Source: Acidobacteriota bacterium
GTDB lineage: Bacteria; Acidobacteriota; Thermoanaerobaculia; Thermoanaerobaculales; Sulfomarinibacteraceae
Assembly (NCBI GenBank): GCA_024641545.1
Contig: JAHECW010000012.1
Span: forward strand, 1-50,934
Direction: 5' to 3'
Length of the DNA: 50,934 bases
In this document: in pieces, positions 7,846-16,023 of the stretch
How the letters are laid out: each line of letters opens with the position of its first letter
Numbering within the stretch: the first letter of the stretch is position 1
The notes under the pieces: model-generated
What the model saw: the letters and a program-made list of their open reading frames with translations, nothing else
What the model was told of the DNA's origin: nothing
The model's database searches: none
Translations under genes and position numbers: made by a program

Positions 7846-8522
7846 TGCCGGTGTCGCGCAGTCTATCCCTGATTTGCGATGAGCGATCCACGACGATTGT
7901 CCTTGGATCACCGGTTCTGGCGCGGCGGGTCCTCGGTGACATCGCCGCCACCCTCGACGAGCTCCGGGAAGCGCCCTCTCCGCTCCCCCTCGTCCTCGCC
8001 TCGGCCCACCCGACGATCTTCCTCGCCGGCGCTCATCTCGGGGAGATCGCCGGCCTCGACCGGCGCAGTTGCATTCCCTATGCCGGGCTTGGGCGTTCGG
8101 TCGTCGATCGCCTCGCTTCGCACCCGGCCGCGGTGGTCGCCGCGGTCCACGGCAGCTGTTCCGGGGGCGGTTTCGATCTGACGATGGCGTGCGACGTCGT
8201 CATCGCCTCGCCCAGTGCCACGTTCAGCCATCCCGGCGTGCATCGCGGCCTGGTCACCGGCTGGGGCGGAACCGCCGGCCTCGACCGAGCGCTCGGGCCG
8301 TCGCTCCTGCGCCGCGCCCTGCTCGAGGGTTCCAGCCTCGACGCGGCCACGATGAAGGAGCTCGGAGCGGTCCAGGAAATCGCGGGTGATCCACGGGCGG
8401 AAGCGCGCGCCGTCGCCGGCAGACTCGGTCTCATTCACGCCTCCCGGCTGGCCGCGTGGCGGCTCCTCCGGAGCTCGACTTTCGTTGACAGATTCCGCGC
8501 CTTCGTGGTAGAAAAGTCATGA
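7845..8522 (+). CDS. Enoyl-CoA hydratase/isomerase (crotonase) family protein, short, atypical active site
   Basis: 225 residues with the crotonase fold signature: FLAGAHLGEIAGL, the oxyanion-hole region AVHGSCSGGGFDLTMACDVV, and FSHPGVHRGLVTGWGG. Typical hydratases carry Glu in GGG.EL..ACD and Glu in the PE...G segment. Here these are Asp (GGGFDL) and His/Gly (HPGVHRG), so hydratase chemistry is doubtful and another crotonase reaction, or a non-catalytic role, is possible. The C-terminal helical arm is short. It is coupled to recO by a one-base overlap, and a promoter for the next gene lies inside its end. Confidence 0.75.
   Translation: MPVSRSLSLICDERSTTIVLGSPVLARRVLGDIAATLDELREAPSPLPLVLASAHPTIFLAGAHLGEIAGLDRRSCIPYAGLGRSVVDRLASHPAAVVAAVHGSCSGGGFDLTMACDVVIASPSATFSHPGVHRGLVTGWGGTAGLDRALGPSLLRRALLEGSSLDAATMKELGAVQEIAGDPRAEARAVAGRLGLIHASRLAAWRLLRSSTFVDRFRAFVVEKS
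8485..8514 (+). promoter_or_regulatory. Putative promoter of the response-regulator gene
   Basis: TTGACA (8485-8490), an 18-base spacer and TAGAAA (8509-8514), inside the end of the crotonase gene. It would give a leader of about 125 bases that contains the perfect 12-base palindrome CGTGAATTCACG (8587-8598), a possible operator or small hairpin. Confidence 0.5.
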
Positions 8523-8647
8523 AAATCGGCAACTTGTCTGGTATTCGGGCAGGAAACGATGAACCCCGACGACACGAAAATTCGAGCGTGAATTCACGGT
8601 GCCGTCCGGGACGATTCACACAGCCGGAAGCGCGATCAGGAGAGCAC

Positions 8648-9862
8648 ATGAGCGGTACGATCCTTCTCGCAGACGACAGCCTGACCATCCAAAAGGTCGT
8701 TGAGCTCACCTTTGCCGACACCGACTACCGTGTCGTCGCGGTGTCGAGCGGGGACGAACTCCTCGTGCGACTCACCGACTCCCGACCGGATCTGATCATC
8801 TGCGACGTGATCATGCCGGGCAAAGACGGCTACGAAGTCTGTCAGCAGATCAAGTCGAGCTCCGAATGGCTCCACTTGCCGGTGATTCTCCTGACCGGCA
8901 CCTTCGAACCCTTTGATCGCGACCGGGCCATCGCCGCCGGCTGCTCCGAAATCATCACCAAGCCTTTCGAGGCCCGGAAGCTGGTCGACACGGTCGAACG
9001 GCTGATCGGCGGCCCCGAAACCCAGTCCCGCGAGACCGCCGGCGCCGGTCCTTCGGTGGCGTACGACGGCGAGACCTGGCCCGAAGAGGCGACACCGATC
9101 GATGTCCCCACGGTCGCCGATCCCGAGGAGTTCGGAACCCAACTGTCGGCGCCCAGAGCCGAGGAAGACGGCATCGAGTTCACCACCAGCGGCTTCGCCG
9201 AAATGGAAGCAGCCGGCCGAGCACCCAGAGGCCCTTCCACCGGCGGCGCCGCGGACGACGGCCTCGAGTACGAGTTCGGCGACTCCGACGACGAAAATTC
9301 CGCGGGGATCGCCCCATCGAGACCAGCACCGGCGATGACCGTGGATCCCTCGGCCCAGACGGTCAGGATCGACATCTCGTCGATCGACCAGGAACCCGAA
9401 CCCGGACACGAACAGCCGCATTTCGAGGCGCCGATCGACGACGCGGCGCCGGCAGGAGCTGCGGTCGACTCCGCACAGTTCGGCCGGCAGACGCCCGAAG
9501 AATCGGCAGCGGTGCCCTTCCCCACCCCGGACCGCGAGCCGTTCGAGGCCTCAGCCCAGGCGGCGACCGACGAGGCCGGAGAAGACAAGTTCAAAGATGA
9601 GCCGTCGATGGCCGACACATCGCCGGTGGACCTGCCGCCCGAGGACGGCGACTCGGCCGGCGCGGCCCCGACCGTCGGCCCCTTCACGCTGACCGAAGAC
9701 GACATCGACCGGATCGCGCGGCGCGTGATCGAGCTGGCATCGGATCGCCTCGACCAGATCGCCTGGGAGATCGTCCCCGACATGGCGGAGATTGTCGTTC
9801 GTCAACGCATCCGCGAGCTCGAAGCCGAATCCGAAGCCTCCTCGACCGACGCCGTACAGTGA
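8648..9862 (+). CDS. Response regulator with long acidic linker and PopZ/DUF2497-like C-terminal helix
   Basis: 404 residues. Residues 1-120 are a CheY-like receiver: ADDS near the N-terminus, phospho-acceptor Asp53 (LIICDVIMPGKDGYE), VILLTG, and the Lys in IITKPFEARKL. Residues ~125-340 are a low-complexity Glu/Asp/Pro/Ala-rich linker. The last ~60 residues (LTEDDIDRIARRVIEL, AWEIVPDMAEIVVRQRI) resemble the conserved C-terminal helices of the DUF2497/PopZ family and similar tails on acidobacterial and myxobacterial regulators. No DNA-binding or enzymatic output domain is present, so output is probably by protein interaction or localisation (inference). The start at 8648 follows AGGAGA and gives a normal receiver N-terminus; an in-frame ATG at 8519 would add an unlikely leader. 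Confidence 0.8.
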   Translation: MSGTILLADDSLTIQKVVELTFADTDYRVVAVSSGDELLVRLTDSRPDLIICDVIMPGKDGYEVCQQIKSSSEWLHLPVILLTGTFEPFDRDRAIAAGCSEIITKPFEARKLVDTVERLIGGPETQSRETAGAGPSVAYDGETWPEEATPIDVPTVADPEEFGTQLSAPRAEEDGIEFTTSGFAEMEAAGRAPRGPSTGGAADDGLEYEFGDSDDENSAGIAPSRPAPAMTVDPSAQTVRIDISSIDQEPEPGHEQPHFEAPIDDAAPAGAAVDSAQFGRQTPEESAAVPFPTPDREPFEASAQAATDEAGEDKFKDEPSMADTSPVDLPPEDGDSAGAAPTVGPFTLTEDDIDRIARRVIELASDRLDQIAWEIVPDMAEIVVRQRIRELEAESEASSTDAVQ

Positions 9863-9879
9863 CTCTGTCGCCGCCGCTA

Positions 9880-9908
9880 TTGACGCTGATCGAGACGGCG
9901 CCTAGATT
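9880..9908 (+). promoter_or_regulatory. Promoter of birA
   Basis: TTGACG (9880-9885), 17-base spacer, TAGATT (9903-9908): a good sigma70-type promoter. The expected start of transcription is near 9915, just before GGAG (9916-9919) and the TTG start at 9926, giving a leader of about 11 bases. Confidence 0.6.
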
Positions 9909-9925
9909 GTGAGTTGGAGTCTCGA

Positions 9926-10705
9926 TTGAGGTCCCGCGAAGACGCCCTGCGGCTTGCCAATGCAGCACGACCGGCGGTTGAAAACGTGGTCGTGCATCAG
10001 CAGATCGACTCCACCCACGCCTGGGCGCTGCGCCTCATCGAGCAGGCCGAATCCGAGGAGATTGTCCTCCCGACGACGATGGCCGTCGCCGGTCAGCAGG
10101 AGCACGGGCACGGTCGGGCCGGACGGTTGTGGGAATCCCCTCCCGGAGGTTTGTACCTCAGTTGGATCGCCGCCGGACTGGATGCACCGACCATCGCATC
10201 GCTGCCCATGGTCGCCGCAGCCGCCGTCCACACCGCGATCAGCGCACTCGGCATCGATCGGGCGGAGATCAAGTGGCCGAATGACATCCTCGTTGGCGGA
10301 CGCAAGCTGGCGGGTCTTCTGGTCCACTCTCGCCTCGGCGTCACCAACTGGGTGACCGTCGGCATCGGCATCAACATCGACCGGGCGCCGACGATCCGGG
10401 ACGGCAGCACGACCCGGGCCGTCTCCATCGCCGACCTGGTCCCGAACGGTGACTTTCTGTCGTGGTCCGAAATCCTCATTCGGATCATCGCTGAAGAGCT
10501 GCGAGCCGGCGTCACCAGCCCCGGTGAGCACGTTGCCCGATGGCGGGAGCACCTTCACCATCGATCGGGGGACGAGATGATCGTCCGCGGCGCTGACGGC
10601 TCGCAAGCCCGCGGAAGGTTCGCAGGGCTCACCGGCGAGGGTCACCTCCGCCTCGTCATCGACGGTGTCGAGCGGGTCTTCTCCAGCGGCGACGTGATCG
10701 AGTGA
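9926..10705 (+). CDS. birA: Biotin--[acetyl-CoA-carboxylase] ligase, without repressor domain
   Basis: 259 residues. Biotin protein ligase core: STHAWALRL, the biotinyl-5'-AMP loop HGRAGRLWESPPGGLYLS, IKWPNDILVGGRKLAGLL, GIGINI, and the small C-terminal SH3-like domain (GRFAGLTGEGHLRL). It activates biotin with ATP and transfers it to the lysine of BCCP for fatty-acid synthesis. The N-terminal winged helix of E. coli BirA is missing, so it should not repress transcription itself. I chose TTG at 9926 because GGAG lies six bases before it and the promoter starts transcription just upstream; a TTG at 9914 is the alternative. It ends 3 bases from the convergent dsbD stop. Confidence 0.88.
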   Translation: MRSREDALRLANAARPAVENVVVHQQIDSTHAWALRLIEQAESEEIVLPTTMAVAGQQEHGHGRAGRLWESPPGGLYLSWIAAGLDAPTIASLPMVAAAAVHTAISALGIDRAEIKWPNDILVGGRKLAGLLVHSRLGVTNWVTVGIGINIDRAPTIRDGSTTRAVSIADLVPNGDFLSWSEILIRIIAEELRAGVTSPGEHVARWREHLHHRSGDEMIVRGADGSQARGRFAGLTGEGHLRLVIDGVERVFSSGDVIE

Positions 10706-10708
10706 CCG

Positions 10709-12472
10709 CTATTCGAGGCGCTCGAGGAACTGGTCGGCCGATTCGAACCCGGTGAGTCGAAACACCTCTTTGCCTTCCCGATAGACCATCACGGTCGGCA
10801 CCCCGAGAACGTTGAACTCCGCGGCGAGCTCGACGGCCTGCTTGCTGGCCCGGGTCTGATCGACCTTGAAACGGACAAAGCCGTCGAGGATCTCCTTGAT
10901 CCGCGGATCCGAGAACGTCTTCTCGTCGAGCTCGCGACACGGTGCACACCAGTCGGCGTAGAAGTCGACGATGACCGGCTTACCGGAATCGACGGCGTCC
11001 CGGAAAGCCGCGCCGTCGTAGGCCGCCCAGACCAGATGGTCGCTTCCGGAGACGGCATCGGCGCCGCCGCGGGCGATGGGAAGCATGGACAGACCGACGA
11101 CGAGCAGGCCGGCGCAAACCAAGCGCATGACCCGATCGATGGCGGGCTGTTCATGTCCCGTCCGATCGATGACCAGGAGATAGAGCGCACCCATCGCCAG
11201 GGTCAGGCCCATCAGCCAGTCGCCGCCGCTTCCCGGCAACATCGGAGCCGCAAAATAGGCCGCCATGGCGATGAGGATCACCCCGAAGACCCGGCGAACA
11301 CCGATCATCCACGCGCCCGAAGCCGGCAGGCGATTGACCAGCCCGGTGAAGGTGCCGAGGAGGAGATACGGCAACCCCAGACCGGCCGCCAAGGCGAAGA
11401 ACACGAAGAAACCGAAGACCGGATCGCCCTTCTGGCCCACGAAGGTGAGCAACCCGATGACGAAGGGGCCGATGCAGGGGGCGGCGACGATGCCCATGAG
11501 AAGACCCATGATGAGCGCGCCGAGCATGCCGCTGCGGCCGCCCGAGGCGTTCATCGCCCAGGCCGGAGGTCGGATCTCCCAGGCGCCGAACATCGAGGCG
11601 GCTAGGGCGAGCAGAACCAACACGATCACGACCACCACAATCGGGTTCTGGAGCGCACCGCCGAAGATCGCACCACCCAGAGCGGCGAGGACGCCGAGGA
11701 CCGAGTAGGTCAGAGCGATGCCGATGAAGTAGGCGAAGGCGAGACCGAACGAGTTGCCGGTGCCGCCTTTGGTCTGCTGCGAGAAGAAACCGATGGTGAT
11801 GGGGATCAGCGGGAAGACACACGGCGTCAGGTTCAAGGCCAACCCACCGAGAAACACGGTCAGCAGAAGCAGCGGCAACGACATCCCTGCCAGTCTGCTC
11901 GCATCATCATCGGCGGCGGTTGCTCCGGACTCGACCGGGACCGGGATCGCGAAGAGCTCCTGGTTGACCGGCTCGGACGAACCGCCGGCCGGCACGACCT
12001 CGAGATCGACCCCCGCCTTGACCGCGACCGGCGGCAGGCACTGGGTGTTGTTGCACGCCTGGGCGGTGACCTCGACCCGCGGCCGGACCGCGCCCCCGGC
12101 CGTGTCCGGGACGGTCACACGGCCCAACAAGACGACCTTGCCCTCCCAGACCTCGATGGGGACTTCCGAGAAATCGAACTCGAGCTGTTCGCCGTCGGGG
12201 AAGAGCGTCACCGGTTCGGGCCAGCCGTCCGGCATGTTCCACCCCACCGTGGTGGGCATGGAAAACTCGTCGCCCGGGTCATCCGAGTTGATGTGCCAAC
12301 CCGACTCAACCGTGACAACGGCGGCGAGCTGCAGCACTTCACCCGCCACCACCGGCTTGTGATCGGGGAGCAGCGCGACGGTGAACACGGGATCGGCGTT
12401 GAATCCCTGGGCGGAGGCTGCGAGAGCCGCCAGACACACCAGAGCCAACGGTAGAAGGGTCTTTCTTTGCAT
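10709..12472 (-). CDS. dsbD: Thiol:disulfide interchange protein DsbD
   Basis: 587 residues in the full three-domain arrangement. A signal peptide (ALVCLAALAASAQG) leads an N-terminal periplasmic domain with the cysteine pair in QACNNTQCLPP. An eight-helix membrane domain follows, with cysteines in LNLTPCVFPLIP and VAAPCIGPF. The C-terminal thioredoxin domain has WCAPC (FYADWCAPCRELDEKTF). DsbD carries electrons from cytoplasmic thioredoxin across the membrane to periplasmic partners such as DsbC or cytochrome maturation proteins. The start at 12472 has GAGG about 9 bases upstream; an ATG at 12481 is possible but too close to it. The gene follows trmD by 34 bases, so it is probably the last gene of the ffh-trmD operon. 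Confidence 0.93.
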   Translation of the reverse strand: MQRKTLLPLALVCLAALAASAQGFNADPVFTVALLPDHKPVVAGEVLQLAAVVTVESGWHINSDDPGDEFSMPTTVGWNMPDGWPEPVTLFPDGEQLEFDFSEVPIEVWEGKVVLLGRVTVPDTAGGAVRPRVEVTAQACNNTQCLPPVAVKAGVDLEVVPAGGSSEPVNQELFAIPVPVESGATAADDDASRLAGMSLPLLLLTVFLGGLALNLTPCVFPLIPITIGFFSQQTKGGTGNSFGLAFAYFIGIALTYSVLGVLAALGGAIFGGALQNPIVVVVIVLVLLALAASMFGAWEIRPPAWAMNASGGRSGMLGALIMGLLMGIVAAPCIGPFVIGLLTFVGQKGDPVFGFFVFFALAAGLGLPYLLLGTFTGLVNRLPASGAWMIGVRRVFGVILIAMAAYFAAPMLPGSGGDWLMGLTLAMGALYLLVIDRTGHEQPAIDRVMRLVCAGLLVVGLSMLPIARGGADAVSGSDHLVWAAYDGAAFRDAVDSGKPVIVDFYADWCAPCRELDEKTFSDPRIKEILDGFVRFKVDQTRASKQAVELAAEFNVLGVPTVMVYREGKEVFRLTGFESADQFLERLE

Positions 12473-12506
12473 GGTCGTCATCCTCGTTTCGATCGGGACG
12501 CGCCGG

Positions 12507-13259
12507 TCAAGCGCGTTCGGGATCCAGTTGCGGAGCATAGCGCCGGATCAGGCGCCGCACCTCGGTTGGATATCGCTCCCAGTTCTTGATGATCAAATCC
12601 GGCCGTCTGGTTACCGTCGACTCCACGGCCCGCTCGAGTCGCCACCTGGAAATCTTTTCATGGTTGCCCGATCGAAGGACATCCGGGACCTCGACTCCTT
12701 CGACTTCCGGAGGCCGGGTGTAGGACGGATGGTCGAGCAGACCGGCGGCAAACGAGTCCTCGTCGACGGATCCCGGGTCGCCGACGACACCTGGGACCAG
12801 CCGCGCCACCGTCTCCATCACGACCATGGCCGCGACCTCGCCGCCACCGAGGATGTAGTCACCGACGGAAACCTCATCGGGCTCGAGAATCTCGGATACC
12901 CGCTCGTCAAACCCCTCGTAGCGACCGCACAGCAGCACGAGCCGGGGCTCCCTGGAGAGTTCCTCGACCAGTGCCTGGTCGAGTACCCGACCGCGGGGCG
13001 AGAGCAACACGTTCCGCACCGGGCCGCCACGAGCCTCGAGTTCGCGAACCGCCGCAATCACCGGCGGCGCCTGGATGAGCATCCCCGGCCCTCCGCCGTA
13101 GGGTTCATCGTCGAGTTGGCGCCACTTGTTGTCGGCCCAGTCGCGCATGTCGTGGACGTCGATCCCGATCAACGCACTCTCGACAGCCTTGCCCAGCACA
13201 CCGGTGGTGCGGAAGCTCGAGAAGAACTCGGGGAAGATGGTTAGAACATCGAAATGCAT
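12507..13259 (-). CDS. trmD: tRNA (guanine-N1)-methyltransferase TrmD
   Basis: 250 residues, a normal length. Family motifs: FDVLTIFPEFF at the N-terminus, YGGGPGM, LLCGRYEGFDERV, SVGDYILGGGEVAAMV (the SPOUT trefoil-knot SAM site), and DEDSF..LLDHPSYTRP. The enzyme makes m1G37 in tRNAs reading CNN codons and prevents frameshifting. The start at 13259 gives the conserved N-terminus; upstream in-frame codons come from the palindrome and are not credible. A 26-bp palindrome lies between it and rimM (13336-13391). Confidence 0.96.
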   Translation of the reverse strand: MHFDVLTIFPEFFSSFRTTGVLGKAVESALIGIDVHDMRDWADNKWRQLDDEPYGGGPGMLIQAPPVIAAVRELEARGGPVRNVLLSPRGRVLDQALVEELSREPRLVLLCGRYEGFDERVSEILEPDEVSVGDYILGGGEVAAMVVMETVARLVPGVVGDPGSVDEDSFAAGLLDHPSYTRPPEVEGVEVPDVLRSGNHEKISRWRLERAVESTVTRRPDLIIKNWERYPTEVRRLIRRYAPQLDPERA

Positions 13260-13335
13260 TCTCGTGTCCACGTTTCTGACGCGGGTATTGAAACACATGG
13301 AAGTGGCGCAGCCAAATGAATCCCGTGGTTTTTCT

Positions 13336-13391
13336 TTTTTCCGCCCGGTGTTTTCGGGCGACAGGTCGCCCGAAAACACCGGGCGGAAAAA
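13336..13391. repeat. Perfect 26-bp inverted repeat with 4-base loop between rimM and trmD
   Basis: Arms 13336-13361 and 13366-13391, loop CAGG. The core is CCGCCCGGTGTTTTCGGGCG and its complement, with T5 on the left and A5 on the right completing the stem. Neither strand has a T tract after the hairpin, since runs of A follow it in both directions, so it does not look like an intrinsic terminator. It lies inside the transcript of the ffh-trmD operon, upstream of trmD. Confidence 0.9.
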
Positions 13392-13403
13392 GGGGGGGTC
13401 GGT

Positions 13404-13946
13404 TCAGGCTGTGATAAACGAATCGTCAAGAAGACCCGAGGGGGCGTCGATCGTCACCGTGCCGGCCTCGAGATCGACATCGACCACGATTTCGGGGACA
13501 TACGGCACGAGAAACTCGCGCCGTCCGCGGCGGACGATGAGCCGCCGCTGCCCCGGTCCCTGATCGACCCCGGTCACCTCACCGAGCTCATCGCCCTGCG
13601 GCGACCGGCAGGCGAGCCCGACGATGTGGTGCTCGTAGTAGAAGCCCTCGGGCAGCTCGTCGAGCGCTTGCTCCGGGAGATAGAGATACCGTCCGCGCCA
13701 GGACTCGGCCGCGTCGCGGTCGCGCAGGTCGCGCACCGACAGCAGCCAGCGGCCCTTGTGAAAGCGAATCTTGAAGACCTCGTGGAATTCGCTCGGGGCG
13801 GTCTCATCACCGAGTCCGAAGGTCATGCCGTCGGTCAGCCGTTCGGGAAAATCAGTGATGATGTCGACCAGAACGTCACCGTGGACGCCGTGCGGCTTCC
13901 CCGCCCGGCCCACGATGAGCCAGTTCCGGGAGTCTTCGGAGCTCAC
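13404..13946 (-). CDS. rimM: 16S rRNA processing protein RimM
   Basis: 180 residues. N-terminal domain motif VGRAGKPHGVHGDVLV, then the PRC-barrel domain (GFYYEHHIVGLACRS, EFLVPYVPEIVVDVDLEAGTVTI). RimM binds ribosomal protein S19 and aids maturation of the 30S head. The GTG start overlaps the last base of the khpA TAG stop (TAGTG), implying coupled translation. It sits in the standard rpsP-khpA-rimM-trmD order. Confidence 0.95.
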   Translation of the reverse strand: MSSEDSRNWLIVGRAGKPHGVHGDVLVDIITDFPERLTDGMTFGLGDETAPSEFHEVFKIRFHKGRWLLSVRDLRDRDAAESWRGRYLYLPEQALDELPEGFYYEHHIVGLACRSPQGDELGEVTGVDQGPGQRRLIVRRGRREFLVPYVPEIVVDVDLEAGTVTIDAPSGLLDDSFITA

Positions 13947-14185
13947 TACTCCAGGATTTCCAGCACGAACCGTTTGTGGATCTTCATCCCGGCGGCGGAA
14001 AGGAGGGTGCGAATCGCCCGCGCTGTCCTGCCCTGCCGGCCGATCACCTTGCCCAGATCCTCATTGCGGACCCGCAGTTCCAGAACGGTTGTCTGCTCGC
14101 CTTCGACCTCAGTCACCTGAACGTCTTCGGGATTGTCCACCAGCGCTTTCGCGATCTCTTCGAGTAGCTCTTTCATCGCACTCAC
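13946..14185 (-). CDS. khpA: KH-domain RNA-binding protein KhpA
   Basis: 79 residues. It is a single KH domain with the GXXG loop ([18 protein letters not shown]). KhpA partners KhpB/Jag in some Gram-positive bacteria and binds many RNAs; here the assignment rests on the sequence and the classical position between rpsP and rimM. The GTG start at 14185 is preceded by AAAGGAG six bases upstream; an internal ATG at 14176 is less well placed. Confidence 0.93.
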   Translation of the reverse strand: MSAMKELLEEIAKALVDNPEDVQVTEVEGEQTTVLELRVRNEDLGKVIGRQGRTARAIRTLLSAAGMKIHKRFVLEILE

Positions 14186-14223
14186 GGGGAACTCCTTTCA
14201 CGGCGAGGGATCGAGAGGGGTGC

Positions 14224-14484
14224 TCACACCTGCGGCACATCCTGCTTCTGCTTCATTGCCTTCTGGATCAAGGACTGGACGGTATCCGAGACTCCCGCGC
14301 CCTGCTTCTGCCACTCCTCGACCTTGTCGAGATCGATGTTGATCTCGGGGGGTTCCTGATTGGGGTCGTAGAAACCGACCTGCTCGAGGTAGTTCGCCAG
14401 CGGCGTCTTCCGCGAATCCGAAACAACAACCCGGTAGATGGGTTTTCTCTTGGCGCCTCCACGGCGCAGACGAATCATCAACAT
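14224..14484 (-). CDS. rpsP: 30S ribosomal protein S16
   Basis: 86 residues, typical for bS16. It begins MLMIRLRRGGAKRKPIYRVVVSDSR and contains LEQVGFYDPN, both family signatures. The C-terminal tail is short and polar. It lies 53 bases after ffh and 38 bases before khpA on the same strand. Confidence 0.97.
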   Translation of the reverse strand: MLMIRLRRGGAKRKPIYRVVVSDSRKTPLANYLEQVGFYDPNQEPPEINIDLDKVEEWQKQGAGVSDTVQSLIQKAMKQKQDVPQV

Positions 14485-14537
14485 TGGAACGGTCCTCCCT
14501 GCTCGCGATCACTTTTCATTATTCGATTCAATATATT

Positions 14538-15869
14538 CTACAGGCCCAGCTGTCGTTTCAGCGCCTTCGGGTCGGCTTTTCCAAGCCGTTTCATCAGCTT
14601 ACGCATTTGGCCGTACTGGCGCAAGAGGCGATTGATCTCTTCGACACTGGTGCCGGATCCCTTGGCGATCCGACGTTTTCGGGATCCGTTGAGGAGTTGG
14701 GGGTGCCGCCGCTCCCTGGGTGTCATCGAGTCGATGCACGACGAGAATCTCTTGAGCTGGCGCTCCTGACCCTCGGTGACGCCGCCCTTGGGCATCATTT
14801 TGTTCATGCCCGGCACCATCTCCATGACGGACTGCAAGGGCCCCATCTTCTTGAGGCTCTTCAACTGGTCTCTCAGGTCATCGAGGTCGAACTTGTTCTT
14901 ACGGAGCTTTTCCTCGAGCTTTCGAGCCTTCGTTTCGTCGATGACCCCCTGAGCCCTCTCGACCAGGCTGGCGACATCGCCCATCCCGAGAATCCTGCCG
15001 GCCATCCGATCGGGGTGGAACTGCTCGAGACCATCGAGCCGTTCGCCGACACCGGCAAAAACGATGGGGCGGCCCACAACCTCGCGCACCGACAACGCGG
15101 CGCCGCCGCGGGCATCGCCATCGAGCTTGGTCAGCACCACGCCCGTAATATCGAGCCGCTGATGGTAGGCGCGGGCGGAACGGACGGCATCCTGACCGGT
15201 CATGGCGTCGGCCACGAAGAGGATCTGCTTGGGCTTGAGGATCTCCTTGAGCCGTTCGAGCTGATCCATGAGTTCGTCGTCGATATGGAGCCGCCCCGCG
15301 GTATCGAAGATCAGGACCTGGTAGCCCTTGATGGAGGCCTCACGCAGCGCGCGCCTGGCGATTTCTTCGGGATCGTCCATGTCCCTGGTATCGACCGTCG
15401 GGATCTTGGCCTGCTCGCCCAACACCAGGAGCTGCTCCCGCGCGGCCGGTCTCGAGGTGTCTGCCGGGACCAGCAGCGGGAAGAGATTCTTCTTCTCTTT
15501 GATCCACTTTGCCATCTTGGCCGCGGTGGTGGTCTTGCCCGAGCCCTGCAGACCGACGAGCATGACCACGGCCGGCCGGCCCTTGAACTCGAGTTCGGTA
15601 GTGGAACCGCCGAGCAGCTCGACGAGCTCGTCGTGGACGATCTTGGTCACCATCTGCGCCGGGGTGACCGAGGTCAATACCTCACCACCCAGGGCGCGTT
15701 CACGCACCCTGGCGACGAACTTCGTGACCACCTCCACCGCCACATCCGCTTCGAGTAACGCGAGCCGAATCTCGCGCAACGCGGTGTCCACGTGGTACTC
15801 GGTGAGGTGTCCCTCACCGCGTAGAGTCTTGGTGACCCGACCGAGACGTTCCTGCAGCGCCTCCAACAT
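14538..15869 (-). CDS. ffh: Signal recognition particle protein Ffh
   Basis: 443 residues. NG GTPase domain: GLQGSGKTTTAAKMA (P loop), DTSRPAAREQL, DTAGRL, TKLDGDARGGAAL. The Met-rich M domain carries the 4.5S RNA-binding segment (SMTPRERRHPQLLNGSRKRR, IAKGSGTSVEEINRLL). Ffh binds signal sequences on the ribosome and targets membrane proteins through FtsY. It is the first gene of the ffh-rpsP-khpA-rimM-trmD(-dsbD) operon. The M domain tail is short, as in many bacteria. Confidence 0.97.
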   Translation of the reverse strand: MLEALQERLGRVTKTLRGEGHLTEYHVDTALREIRLALLEADVAVEVVTKFVARVRERALGGEVLTSVTPAQMVTKIVHDELVELLGGSTTELEFKGRPAVVMLVGLQGSGKTTTAAKMAKWIKEKKNLFPLLVPADTSRPAAREQLLVLGEQAKIPTVDTRDMDDPEEIARRALREASIKGYQVLIFDTAGRLHIDDELMDQLERLKEILKPKQILFVADAMTGQDAVRSARAYHQRLDITGVVLTKLDGDARGGAALSVREVVGRPIVFAGVGERLDGLEQFHPDRMAGRILGMGDVASLVERAQGVIDETKARKLEEKLRKNKFDLDDLRDQLKSLKKMGPLQSVMEMVPGMNKMMPKGGVTEGQERQLKRFSSCIDSMTPRERRHPQLLNGSRKRRIAKGSGTSVEEINRLLRQYGQMRKLMKRLGKADPKALKRQLGL

Positions 15870-15982
15870 GGGACCGGAAGTCTAAGGCGAGGAGTCGCCT
15901 ACGGTCAAGGGCAGGGCGGAAAAAAGAACCGCGGCGCACGATCGGCGGCCAAACCGCGGCGGATCAGCACCTTCGCCGTCCA

Positions 15983-16012
15983 TCGACTCGAAACAGGCAC
16001 ATCAGGTACAAT
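15983..16012 (+). promoter_or_regulatory. Putative promoter of the LuxR-type regulator
   Basis: TCGACT (15983-15988), an 18-base spacer and TACAAT (16007-16012). The predicted transcription start (about 16019) is only a few bases before the ATG at 16024, so the leader is nearly absent. This also argues against the TTG at 16012, which lies in the -10 box. Confidence 0.45.
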
Positions 16013-16023
16013 TGTCAGTCGAG

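Noticed and set aside
8519-8648. ATG 8519 as start of the response regulator (ATGA overlap with the crotonase stop)
   Set aside because: The extra 43 residues are unlike any receiver N-terminus, whereas ATG 8648 has AGGAGA and begins the domain directly.
13336-13391. Palindrome between rimM and trmD as a terminator
   Set aside because: A runs, not T runs, follow the stem in both directions, and the gene downstream belongs to the same conserved operon.
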